From Sipunculus nudus (taxonomy: Eukaryota > Annelida > Sipuncula > Golfingiida > Sipunculidae): DNA of 64,000 bases. Positions 1-12,800 of this stretch are shown here, in pieces. The position numbers and the translations under genes are program-made. Positions within the stretch are counted from its first letter, which is position 1. Every line of letters starts with the position of its first letter. The notes under the pieces are model-generated. The model saw nothing but the letters and a program-made list of their open reading frames with translations, searched no databases and was not told the DNA's origin. Location: NCBI GenBank assembly GCA_026874595.1, contig CM049306.1, positions 87,559,142 to 87,623,141 of the forward strand, in the 5' to 3' direction.

Positions 1-2331
1 TCGAGATATTAAGGAAAAAAACTCTTGTTTTCCATAAAAAAAGCCATTGTTACACTTCAAGGCTGCCTAATATAAACCACTGATCTGTTTTTGATCGTAT
101 TTAGTATTCACATTCTTTCATACATTTTCTATGAACATACCAAAAATTAGGTCAGTATTGGGTATTATTTTGAAGTTATGGGCCAAAACATAATGCAGTT
201 TTTTAAAAAATCAGGAAATATATTTACTCACCTAACATGAGAATTGCTGAACCTAGAGACTTTTTTTTCAGGAATATAACTTTATTTAATCAAGATTCAA
301 TTGTTTACCCAAAATTAGATCTGAATTTTGCAAAAAAAATCAATAAAAAAAATCAATACCTTAAATTTTGTCCAACTTTGGCACTGTTGATTTAATTTTC
401 ACAACATATATACATAAGGATTTAATCTTTTAAAATCTGAAATTTCAAAGAAATTGATTGGCGAGAATAGCTTTTATTCATGTTTTCATACACCATGTCA
501 AGTGTTGTTTACATCTAGCCCACCTAGTAGTACAGCCTTCACTTGCATTATGTAACCCACCCCAGGCAGCTTGCCTTGGGTCAGCTTGGCCACTACCAGC
601 AGGCTTCCCCTCTGCCCTGCACTTCCCCCCCCCCCCCCCCCCCCAGATGGTGCATAAACTAGATGAATGTTATTATTTTCTGTATTTGATTCATTCTTAT
701 TCTAGGCTATGCTACATTTTAGATTTTGTATTGTACCACCAGGGATACAATGATTAAAGTGTACATTTAATTGTGTCCACAAAGTGGTGTATTGCTATGA
801 AAGTGTGGATGTTCATGAGATAAGTAATTCCTTACTTCAGAAGAGTAAAAACTTCACCAGGTGTGACATTGACTATTCCAGTAATAAATTAAAACTGGGA
901 TAGTAATTAGCACAATGATATTGTTTGTCCCTCATTCAACCAACAGTGTGTATATTTTATTTGAAAAGATGTTTTATTTTATCAAATTTACTTAATCTTA
1001 TATTCTGTTCTGGTGAATAAAATTAAGCATGTACTGAAAACTCCAATGTGCAAAACTTTTTAATAGTGATTCAAGGAATATTCTTGTAGATGCCATGTTG
1101 TGGCATTATTTTCTTTTAAATTCAGTTTAAACATTTATGATTTAAAAATAATAAAATATATGTGTATGCATAATATGACCCAATATGAGATACACTCTGG
1201 ATATATGATGATTGCAACTTTTGCAACAATTCTAATATTTTAACTTATAGTTTCAGTTTTTTACTCTGTATATATAATGATTGCAACTTTTGCAACAATT
1301 CTAATATTTTAACATATATTTTCAGATTTTTTTATTAAAAATTTATAAAACCTGTAAATAAAAAAATGATTCAGATAAAAACTTATTTATGGAAAAAGTT
1401 GATATGTTTAAAAAAAAATAGGATTATATATAAACTTAAATGCATTATTCCCTTGAAAGTGAAATAAAGATATTAGTCCATTATGTCCACTTGCCTGTCC
1501 ATCTGTAAATTTTCATATGCATCACAGTATCTCAAAACTTTTACTGTTTTTCTTCATGACTGTCTTGTCAGAGTATTAGTTTGCAATCATATATTTAGAA
1601 CTTTACTATAACCAAGTAGGAGGGCCCCTTTCCTCTTAGCTTTTCATATTCTTATATAAATGAAAAACATTACAATAGAATATTTCTACATTCACCTTTG
1701 TGCTGCCCTCACTTTTCCCTTCTCCGAACCCCATCCCAAACTCAGCCTCAGTAAGCAAGAACAAGATGAATCAGATATATTCATACTTTAATATTTTGTA
1801 TAACTATTCGTCCATAGGTACCTATGTACATGCCAGAAGTTATGTCAATATTGTGTAATATGTAGACATAGTGGGCATCACAATAATGTACCTTGTCAAG
1901 ACTAAAGAGATATTGTGTCATACAGTCACAAATTCATAAATCACTTCATCAGTATAGTTAATCATAACATCATATCTGTCAAATTGAAAGCTTGCAGACT
2001 ACCATACACTTTAGATCCTTCAACAAATAGCCTTATCATCATTCTACTACTGCTTATTACTGCTGTCATTGCATTCATATTTGCTCAAATATATCACAAT
2101 TTTCAACCCCTCCTAAATAAATAAAAAATAAACCACTATATTTGACTCTATTAATCCATCAGTCAGGTAATTTCATTTATCATTTACTCACATATTACAT
2201 TACATTCCTTTATAATAGCCCAACATGTCCATGATATTCATAAGCTTTATTGACTCGATATAGTATCACAGTGGAGAAACATTTATAGTCCAATCACAAT
2301 CAGCTGAGTGCCGTGACCCATGGGTCCCTTG
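1..2331 (+). mobile_element. HINE-like family I, copy A (subtype with poly-C), left end cut by window
   Basis: It is nearly identical to 22420-24055 over its first 1.7 kb, including TACAGCCTTCACTTGCATTA and the poly-C run (625-644). It then has about 600 bp found otherwise only in inverted copy G. It ends CAGCTGAGTGCCGTGACCCA then TGGGTCCCTTG. The 5' hairpin lies before base 1. It has no transposase or Rep/helicase ORF. Confidence 0.85.
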
Positions 2332-3214
2332 TTTTTTTTGTGCTAATGTTCAACATTTGTCACAACATATGGAAAGTGCCCTTATCTTCATGAATTGTTA
2401 CGTGCACCAATTATATTTCCGAGCTAGAGATTTTTTTGTCAGGGGTGTAACATTATTTTATCTAGATTCAATTGAATACCCATAATTAGTTTTGAATTTT
2501 TCAAATTTTATAAGTTATTAGTATAAATATAAAATTAGTACCTTAAATTTTGCCAAACTTTGACCATAGCACGTTTGTTTCCTGTGAGCACTGTTGAAAT
2601 AATTTTCATATCATGCACACTTAAGGATTTCAGCTTTTTAGTTTAGAAAGCTGAAAGAAATTGGCAAAAAATTGTAGCTTTTATAAATGTTTTTATGAGA
2701 CCATGTCAGACCTTAGCTCTCCTCAGCCCCTCTTGAGTCACCTGTATGTTGACCTTGTTGACCTTTCATCAAATTATGTACGCTTGACGCGAGGCATACA
2801 CCGGTCCAGGTGTCCAACCCAACTCATCTAGTAGTTAACTAACAACATAACAATAAACAATAAATTAATACATTTTTATTTGTTTTTAATAACAAATTAA
2901 AGAAAAATGAAAAAGGAATTTGTTAGTTGATAATAACAGGAAATTAACTTGCAGTTACTGATGATATAAGAATCTTGTATCGATTGATAGAATGTCTATA
3001 TTCCAAATAACACCATGCAGTCACCTATGGTATTTTTCAGTTCAATATTAATGATTAAAAAAATAAATCATATTATTCATTACTAATCATTAGGGATCAT
3101 ATGAAGGAAATTAATGATAGACAAAGATGCAGTTGATAATATTAATCTAGATTCCTGCTGTGTCTAATGTGTACATTGATGTGAAATTAGTCAAAAATGA
3201 ATATATTACATTTA
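2332..3214 (+). repeat. Family I internal/3' fragment
   Basis: It is homologous to about 4345-5170 (GAGATTTTTTTGTCAGGG onward, through AGTCACCTGTATGTTGACCT). It lacks both termini and is wedged between the 3' end of copy A and the 5' end of copy B. Confidence 0.75.
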
Positions 3215-5846
3215 TTTTTAGCTCAGCTGACTATAAGTCATCTGAGCTATAGTCGTGGTCCATTGTCCGTCGTCCGTCCGTCCGTCAGTCCGTCCGTCCG
3301 TCCGTCCGTCCATAGATGTGGCACGTTTTGAAACCGTAAGACCTAGGAATCGAAAATTCGGCATAATGTTAGATGTCCCCAAGATCTCCTACCAAGCCAA
3401 AAACTGGGTCTTTGCAACTTTGTTCCTTTGAGAAATTAAGGAAAAACCTTAATTTTTTATTAAAAACCTATTTTCACACTTTAGGACTGCCTAATATCAA
3501 AACCACTCATCTGTTTTTCCTCATATTAACCATAAATATTCCTCTATATAGTTCCTATGTACATGCCAGAAATTATGTCTGTTTTATTTAATTTAAAAAA
3601 GTTCTGGGCCCAAACATAATGCATTTTGAAAAAAATAAGGAAAGATATTTAATCACTTAACACAAAAAATGTTAAAGCTGTGGACCTTTTTTCCAGTAAT
3701 ATAACTTAAATTAATCAAAATTAAATTGTATACCCAAAATTAGATGAAAATCTTTTAAATTTTTTAAAATATTAATAAAAATAAAAAATTGGTACCTTAA
3801 ATTTTGCCCAACTTTGACCATGGCACGTTTTTTTCCTGTAAGTACTGTGGATTTAATTTTCACAGCATGTTTTTGTCAGCATTTCAACTGTTAACACCAA
3901 AAATTTGAAACCAGTTGATCAAAAACTGTAGATTTTAATCAAGTTTTCAAGCACCTTGTAACATATTGTTTACATCAAGCTAGTGTTGTGCAGTTTGCAA
4001 AAGCTCAGCTCCCCAGCTTTAGCTCTAAGTTCCTTAAATTCAGCATACAGTTAGATGTCTCCAAAATCCCCTACCATGCCAAGAATTTGGTCACTAGGAC
4101 TTAATCCCTTGAGATATTAATGAAAAACTTCATTTTTCCATTAAAAACCCATTGTTACACTTCAAGACTGCCTAATATCAAAACCACTGATCTGACTTTA
4201 ATCATAAACAATATATATATTTTTTTTATTCTCTATGCACATCCCAGAATGATGTCAGTATTGGGTAATTGTTTTAAGTTATGGGCCCAAACAAAATGCA
4301 CTTTGTAAAAAATCAAGAAATATATTTACTCCCTTAACAAGAGCATTGCTAGAGATTTTTTTGTCAGGGATGTAACATTATTTAATCAAGATTCAATTGA
4401 ATACCCAAAATTAGTTCTGAATTTTTCAAATTTTATAAGTTATTAGTATAAATATAGAATTAGTACCTTAAATTTTGCCCAACTGTGACCATGGCACGTT
4501 TGTTTCCTGTGAGCACTGTTGATATAATTTTCATATCATGCACACATAAGGATTTCAGCTTTTTAGTTTAGAAAGCTGAAAGAAATTGGCCAAAAATTGT
4601 AGCTTTTATTAATGTTTTTTATGAAACCCTGTCAGACTTTGGCTCTCTCCAGCCCCTCTTGAGTCACCTGTATGTTGACCTTGTTGACCTTTCATCAAAT
4701 TATGCACGCTTGAGGCGAGGCATACAGGAATCCAGGCAGCTTATGGCCAGCCACAGTTGATCCAGGTGTCCAACCCAACTCATCTAGTAGTTTTAACCAA
4801 CAACATAACAATAAACAACAAATTAATAAATTTTTATTGGTTTTTAATAACAAATTAGAGAAAAATAGAAAAGGAATTTGTTAGTTTATAATAACAGGAA
4901 ATTAACTTGCAGTTACTGATGATATAAGAATCTTGTATCGATGGGTAGAATGTCACATATTCCAAATAACACATGCAGTCACCTATGGCATTTTTCAGTT
5001 CAATTTTAATGATAAAGAAGTAAATCATATTATTCATTACTAATCATTAGGGATCATATGAAGGAAATTAATGATAGACAAAGATGCAGTTGATAATATT
5101 AATCTAGATTCCTACTGTGTCTAGTGTGTACATTGATGTGAAATTAGTCCAAAATGAATTTTTTACAGTTATTTTTTAATATAAATAAAAGCCATAAAAC
5201 CAGGTACTTATGATCATTATTTAAATGTGTGAATTTTGTATATTATGGATTCTCAACATCATTGTTTGGTGAAAATTGAATAAATACCAGACATGGTGCG
5301 AATACTTTGTAATTGTATTTAAATACGAATATGATTATGTACTCCATCATAATATTTCTTGCATAAAGAATGGGATTTAGGTAAAAATGAAAGTATATGA
5401 ATACTCGTGCAAATACTTTCAAAATGTATTCATGAATGCATTCATGAATATATTCTTTAATATTATTTTAATAATCATATCAGTTATATTTAATTTTAAA
5501 CAATCTTATGATTCTCTTATTATTTTTAATAAAAATTATATTTGGGACAATATTTGTAATTTTTTTTAATAAATAGTTAAACTCTTATATTATATGTTCT
5601 GCTTATAAGTTATATGGCCAAGTCAAAATCTGTGTGACAATAGTACTCCAATTGTTAATAAAATAAATGAAATTAATCCTCTTCCCTGTCTCCAAAGGTA
5701 CTATCAAAATCATGTGTAAGCTAAACAACAACAACTCATAATACAGCTTATATTTATTACCACACAAAACCAGCATGTGCCTCATTTCTAAATAATATTT
5801 TTTTATCATATATAACAGCTGAGCGTCGTGACCCATAGGTCCCTTG
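3215..5846 (+). mobile_element. HINE-like family I, copy B (complete)
   Basis: The 5' end is TTTTTAGCTCAGCTGACTAT, a hairpin GACTAT...ATAGTC, then (GTCC)n. Two related internal units follow (about 3365-4045 and 4050-4720). The 3' end is CAGCTGAGCGTCGTGACCCA then TAGGTCCCTTG, followed by T. GCTCAGCTG/CAGCTGAGC is the subterminal inverted repeat. GACCCAT(A/G)GGTC is the 3' hairpin. Confidence 0.85.
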
Positions 5847-6518
5847 TTTTTAATATGAATAGAAGCCATAAAACCAGGTACTTATGATCATTATTTAAAT
5901 GTGTGAATTTTGTATATTCTGGATTCTCAACATCATTGTTTGGTGAAAACTGAATAAATACCAGACATGGTGCAAATACTATGCAAATGTACTTGAAAAC
6001 GAATATGAATATGTACTCCATTATAAAATTTCTTGCATAAGAATGGGAATTCAGGTAAAATTGAAAGTATATGAATACCAGTGCAAATACTTTCAAAATG
6101 TATTCATGAATGCTTTAATGAATATATTCTTTGATATTATTTTAATAATCATTTCAGGTGTATTTTATTTTTAAAAAATCATACAATTCTCTTATTATTT
6201 TTAATAAAAATTATATTTGGGACATTTGTAATTTTTTTTAATAAATAGTTCAACTCTTATATTATATGTTCTGCTTATAAGTTATATTGCCAAGTCAAAA
6301 TCTGTGTGACAATAGTTCTCCATTTGTTAATAAAATAAATGAAATCAATCCTCATCCCTGTCTCCAAAGGTACTATCAAAATCATACATAAGCTAAACAA
6401 CAACAACTCATAATACAGCTTATATTTATTACCACACAAAACAAGCATGTGCCTCATTTTAAATTCATATTTTTTTATCATATATAACAGCTGAGCGCCG
6501 TGACCCATGGGTCCCTTG
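5847..6518 (+). repeat. Family I 3'-end fragment in tandem with copy B
   Basis: It repeats the last 670 bp of copy B, starting at TAATATGAATAGAAGCCATA (compare 5180) and ending GACCCATGGGTCCCTTG. It directly abuts the terminus of copy B in the same orientation. Confidence 0.8.
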
Positions 6519-6769
6519 TTTAGGAGAAAGTTCAGGAGCAATTTCTTTTTCTTGGTCATTTTCCTTTGGCCATGTAAATGCATATACTTGCATGGATTTG
6601 AAGAATATATTGTACATTTGCATATATTTATGGGATAATCTTCACGCCTGAAATGTGTTTTAAAGTGGTTTGTATACAAGATGATTTGAAAAGACAATGC
6701 TGCTTTGCTGTAAGGTTAAATGATTTAGTTTTGACAGGAAGACTAAATATAATCATTTGCTGTCTACAG

Positions 6770-6892
6770 GTACCCGCCCAGTGACAGTAACAGTCCCTGC
6801 CGGCACGAGCAGCAGTGCAGTTCAACAGATCATCAACGCCACATCCCAGGGTGGAAAACCAGTCATCACCATCGTCACTACAGCCATCTCAT
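6770..6892 (+). CDS. HCF1: HCF1 exon (first visible)
   Basis: The acceptor is tgtctacag and the donor CAT|gtaaat. It encodes [15 protein letters not shown]...[15 protein letters not shown], a Thr/Val-rich stretch of the central region. The exon leaves one base, which joins CT at 8078 to restore a serine codon. It is the weakest exon on similarity, but its phase and place in the gene support it. Confidence 0.8.
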
Positions 6893-9800
6893 GTAAATGT
6901 GCCATAGATTTTGCCCAATATTGTCTGAATGAACCTTCATAACTGGATCAAGTACTGTGGTTGGCTTCATATTCGCGAGGCTGAAATTTCGCAATTTTTC
7001 CATTTTTAATGTTTTGCGAGGGTTTCATTTTCGCGATCTCACCAGAACCTATATCAAATCTTTGGCAAAGCCATATACCTGTGTGTATTATACAATGAGA
7101 ATAAGTCATGAGTTTGTTACATTTTCTTATATAATGATGGGCCCGCACGCACAGCATAGGTGGTTTAGTTCAAATTTAAGGCTTAAATTTCCCTATACCT
7201 GCAAGGAAGTAATTTATTAAAAAATTCTCTCTGTTCTAACCTATTACCATACAAGTATTGATTACACTAAATAAGAAGGACATTCTCAATTGGCCGATTA
7301 TTCCCGAGGGTTTTATTTTTCGCGATTATTTCCCATTCGCGAATATCGCAAAATTAAAATCCTCGCGAACAAAAAGGCAACCACAGTATCTTCAACATTA
7401 CTTTTAAGATTTTCAGATTCAACATCGCTGTGGGTGGAGGCTAAAAAATGTTGTTCCATATTGAAACACAAAAGCTTCAGAGCAGTCCATATTTCAGTAT
7501 ATTAAATTAAGGGCATTATAATTGGTATTAGTGGCATCCACATTACTATTACCTAAGCGTGGTGGCATAATGGTTAGGGTGCTGGACTTATGACCGCAAG
7601 GTCATGGGTTCTCATTTCGATCTGACTGCTGTCTGTGCAAGACTCCTAGGCAAAGTCTTGACCATAAGGATGTGCTCTCTCCACCCTGGAGTGAATGGGT
7701 GCTAGTCATGGGAGGAAGGCAAATGTAGAACAAATAGTGCCTGATATTTCTGCCTTAGTGAAAAATCTTTAAGAATGAACAGGCCTAAAGGTCAGGAAGG
7801 CAAAGTGTAAAGTGGGATGAGACTGACATTGTTGGTGATACAGACTATAAACCTCCACCTTTACCATTACTTGTATATTCTGCCAAATGAAGCAGTAGTG
7901 ATCTTAATTTTAATGACATAATTAACTAAATAATTGACTAATAGTATCCCTTTATACATAACTTATTTTTCAGAAGTTTACATCTCGTTTCTCCCGTTGA
8001 AGTAGATGGTAAGGTATGAACTAAGGTAAATACCGTTTTAAAGAGCCTAGCATAATCAGAGACTTTTTGTTTTACAGCTCTAACCACTGGCAGCACTGCT
8101 ATCAGCCAAGCATCAGGTGGTGGGGCCGGCACCATCACCACCCTGGCATCCCCAACATCAGCCAGCCCTATTGTTATATCTGCTCTCAAAGCGGCATCTG
8201 TAGAAAATGCCTCTCAGGTGACTGCAGAAGTTGCTATGGAGGCCTCTGATGCCAACATCGCAGAAAAACTTCCCATGCAAGTTGATGGGGCGTACGATTC
8301 AGATTCATATGATGAGGAACCATTGCTACTACCCCAAGTGGACGGTCCTGGTGACGACCCAACGGAAGAAGACCAAGGCACTGAAGGGACTGAAACATCT
8401 GCACCCACCACAACAGAGGCCAGTACGGACCAGCAGGTTGCAGCACCAACAGACACGATACCTGAAAATATCCTGCAGGACGAGGCTCCGGCAGATGAGG
8501 CAGCACAGCCCGCAGCTACGGAGGACCCACTTCTTGCTGTAGCAGGCCAGCTGGATCCAGCTACCAGTCAGGCTGATACTGCTCCAGTCACAGACATGCT
8601 GGAACAGCCCCCTGACCCTGAGGTGAAGCAAGAACCAGAAGAAACAAAACCAGCAACAGAGCCACAGCCAGTCATTCAACCAGCAACAGTCTCAGAAGCT
8701 GTGGCACCAGTCAAAGAAACAACTTCAGGTACATTAAGAAGTATCAAATTATTATTTATGTGAAGGAAGCCCAATGTACTGCTATTTATAAAGAGCTTGA
8801 TCATTTATTAAGATCCTATACAATTCCTTGCCTAATTGGTTCCACATTATTTTTACACAACAGTTTTACATAATTTGTTAAACAAATACCAATTTTTCAA
8901 TGCTAAAGTGATTCTGATGAACCACACATTTAAGCCACTAGTATAGTCCTCTATCTGATGATGTCTGTCTAGTGCATGCAGTTTCACATGGTGTCTTTCA
9001 GGCTTTGCTGACCGTTATAATGATAGCAAAACTTTGTTTCCTGAATTAAAATAGGGAATTTAATGGTAATGCAGGAGGCAGAACTGATATTATACATATG
9101 TGTGCAAGATTACTGCAGTACGTAAGATAATACCTTTTGTTTCTAACTTGTCCAGATCCATTAGCGACATTGGCCAGTGCAGCTATTTCCACATCATCCA
9201 CAGTTTCAATGCCAGAGGTTAAGCAGGAGCCAGTGGCGACACCTGCTGCCAACGGCATCAAAGTTGACATCTCAGAAAAGATGGTTAGTAGATGCAGGTT
9301 TTACAGTAACTGATTAAAAAAAACTGAATTGTAATTATTAAAGATTAACTGATTTTAATTATTAAAGGTTAACTAAAATATGATAAATCATAAAGACCAC
9401 TAATGTTTAACATGAAAAGAAATAGTAATATGCATCAGGCATTAGATGGACCAATCTTTATTTCCTCTTTTGCAGGAGATCAAAACAGAATCTCCTCCCA
9501 AGTCAGCAGGTGGGAAGAAAGACGGAAACCAGTGGTACGATGTTGGTATAATCAAGGGAACCAGCTGTGTGGTATCCCACTATCACCTCCCATCAGAAGC
9601 CAGCCAAGGCAACGGTGATGTGAGTCGGCTATAGTGTATACAGTAAAAACTCAGTGTAGTCAATTCACTCAAGTCAAATATCATGCTTATGTTAGGGGTT
9701 ATGAACTGTAACTCCCTGCAAGTTTAGTTATGAAATTACCTTTTTGTGTTTAATCTTGTATTTTTCAGAAGTGTCTGTGCTGTTCCTTCAGTTTCAGCTC

Positions 9801-12800
9801 ATAAGTTTTCAAACTTTCCTATCAGATCTTCTGTGAGTCTTAAGTAATTTCTTTGTGAATACATTTGTTAATTGTGCACACTATTATAATAACAAGTAAG
9901 CCATATTAAACATATATATAGTAAATGCATATGGTTGCTGTTGTTAAGTATTCTTGCTGTCAATAAGTATTCTTATTAAAATCATAAGTTATAATATTTT
10001 GAAGTTGCTACTGCCTAATTTTTTGTCAAAAAAATTGGATAATCCTTAACTCAAGATTTGCCAGCTGAACATGATCTCAGTCCTGTACTTTCTTCTGTTG
10101 CTGTTGGATCTATATATGTACATATGTGTTTATTATTACAGGACATAGATGTAGTCAGTGTTCCAGACCACAGTGTGCTTAAGAGACAGGAGCTTTTACC
10201 AGGGACAGCTTATAAATTCCGTGTAGCAGGCATTAATGCCTGTGGACGGGGACCATTCAGTGAAATATCTGCCTTCAAAACGTGTTTACCAGGTTTCCCT
10301 GGAGCCCCTTCAGCAATTAAAATCAGCAAGGTAAAACACTGGTATTTTTTTCTGGTATCTGTAACAGAAAGTTTGCATTTAACCTGTGACTGATCATGAG
10401 ATTTAGAAACCATCATAGGTATCTGACAAACTAAAAGATTATTGTATCGCCAGACAGTCTGGAGATACTATGGTTTAGGCACGGTCGCGCCGCCGCCGCA
10501 GAGATTTCTTTTGGACACAATAACTCAAAAAATATTTCACAGATCTTTACCAAACTTGGTATATGTATAGATATGGGTGAGAGGACGACGCCTATTTAAA
10601 ATGAGGTCATGACCTCAACTAGGAGAGTGACCTTGACCTTGAATAGGTTCAATTTTGGGGAAAATCACACGAATTCTTAAATATCTCAAGAAAACTTGCA
10701 TGGATTGATCCCAAAATCAAGTTGATCGAAGATCATGGATAGGGTTGTCATGTTCCAGAAACTGGTGGCGCCACCTATTATTCTTTACCTGTTTTCATGC
10801 CGTTTAATATCCCCAAAATTGCTACTTGACAGTACTGTGAGCATTATAAGTCAAAAACTAATGGACAGATTTCTTTCATATTATGCAAATACATAGATAT
10901 GGGTTATTGGATGATGTTTATTTAAATTGGGGTCATGACCTTTCCTATGAGAATGGCCTTGACCTTGAATATTGCCATATATGGTGAAAATCACACAAAA
11001 TCATTAATTTCTCAATTAGGGATGCATGCATTGGTCCAAAAATCAACTTGACCGAAGATCTTGGATAGTAATGTCATGTATCGGAAACTGGTGGCGCCAC
11101 CTGTTATTCTTTTACTTGTTTTCGTGCCGTTTAATACCCCATCATTGCCACTTAACAGTACGTTTATAACCTGTGAGCATTTTAAGTCAAAAACTAATGG
11201 ACAGATTTCTTTCATATTATGCATATACATAGACATGGGTTATGGGATGATGTATATATAAATTGGGGTCATGACCTTTCCTATTAGAGTGGCCTTGACC
11301 TTGAATATTGCCATATATGGTGAAAATTACACAAAATCATTAATATCTCAATAAGGGATGCATGCATTGGTCCAAAAATCAACATGTTCGAAGATCTTGG
11401 AAATTATTGTCATGTACTGGAAACAGGTGGCGCCACCTGTTATTCTTTACTTGTTTTGTGCCGTTTAATACCCCATCATTGCCATTTATCAGTACTGTGA
11501 GCATGGACAAATTTCTTTCATATTATGCATATACATAGACATGGGTTATGGGATAATGTATATATAAATTGGGGTCATGACCTTTCCTATTAGAGTGGCC
11601 TTGACCTTGAATATTGCCATATATGGTGAAAATTACACAAAATCATTAATATCTCAATAAGGGATGCATGCATTGGTACAAAAATCAACATGTTCGAAGA
11701 TCTTGGAAAGTATGTCATGTACCAGAAACAGGTGGCGCCACCTGTTATTCTTTTACTTGTTTTGTGCCGTTTAATACCCCATCATTGCCATTTATCAGTA
11801 CTGTGAGCATTATAAGTCAAAAACTAATGGACAAATTTCTTTCATATTATGCATATACATGGATAATGTTTATTTGAATAGGGGTCATGACCTTTCCAAT
11901 GAGTGGCCTTGACTTTGAATATTGCCATATATGGTGAAAATCACACAAAATCATTAATTTCTCAATAAGGGATGCATTGATTGGTCCAAAAATCAACTTG
12001 AACGAAGATCTTGGATAGTGTTGTCATGTACGGGAAACAGGTGGTGCCACCTGTTATTCTTTTACTTGTTTTTGTGCCGTTTAATACCCCATCATTGCCA
12101 CTTAACAGTACTGTGAGCATTATAAGTCAAAAACTAATGGACAGATTTCTTGCATATACATAGACATGGGTTAGGGGATGATGTATATTGAAATTTGGAT
12201 CATGACCTTTTCTATGAGAATGACCTTTTCTATGAGTGTTGTCTGATATTAATTGTTGCTGAAGATGGGGGGCCTATTCTTAAAGGGGGGGGGGATGAAT
12301 TGTCTGGCGATACTATGGCACCTGCGGTGCCAAGAAATATCTAGTTTTGACATGAATCAGTGGAGCATTTTGTCAGTGAATTTATTACAAGTCTTACATG
12401 TCAGGTTTTGGATGATTGCAGTTAAATTCATATCTGCAAGGCAGAGGAATGTAATGTAAACACATATTTGCATGTTTCAGTCCGCCTATAGTCTATCAGC
12501 ATTTTCCCAGGTGAATGCTGCAGAATTTGATGTCAGACATTTTAAAAAACTCTCATTGTGTGTGCACATGAGAGCTCAAGTTTTAATTTAACATCCATTC
12601 AAGAATTAATTTGAATATTTTTGATATTTTTCATCCTGTATTATGAGTTTTTATGTAATAATATATGGGCATTGTCATGCTTATGTTACAGAGTTTAGAT
12701 GGAGCACACTTATCTTGGGAGCCTCCACAGAACACAGCAGGGAAGATCACAGAATACTCTGTATACCTGGCTGTAAGGAATGCATCTCAAGGTGACCAGA

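Larger units (their letters stand above)
6893..8077 (+). other. HCF1 intron containing a MITE and a SINE
   Basis: This 1.2 kb intron holds the TTCGCG-rich MITE (6953-7388) and the tRNA-derived SINE (about 7555-7852). Between and after them I see only AT-rich sequence. Confidence 0.8.

Noticed and set aside
458-757. 99-residue ORF MARIAFIHVFIHHVK..., also at 22911
   Set aside because: It spans the poly-C tract, whose length differs between copies. It is an open frame inside a repeat, broken or shifted elsewhere.
7557-7630. A functional tRNA gene
   Set aside because: The A-box-like and B-box-like words are present, but the cloverleaf is not closed, and the sequence continues into a SINE body shared with the copy at 28 kb.
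8231-8679. Several overlapping ORFs on both strands over the large HCF1 exon
   Set aside because: Shadow frames of the acidic HCF1 exon. Only the frame at 8080-8728 joins neighbouring exons in phase.
10600-12240. TGACCTTGACCTTGAATA words as nuclear receptor response elements
   Set aside because: They resemble AGGTCA half-sites but recur as part of the tandem unit of a transposon. There is no evidence of regulation.
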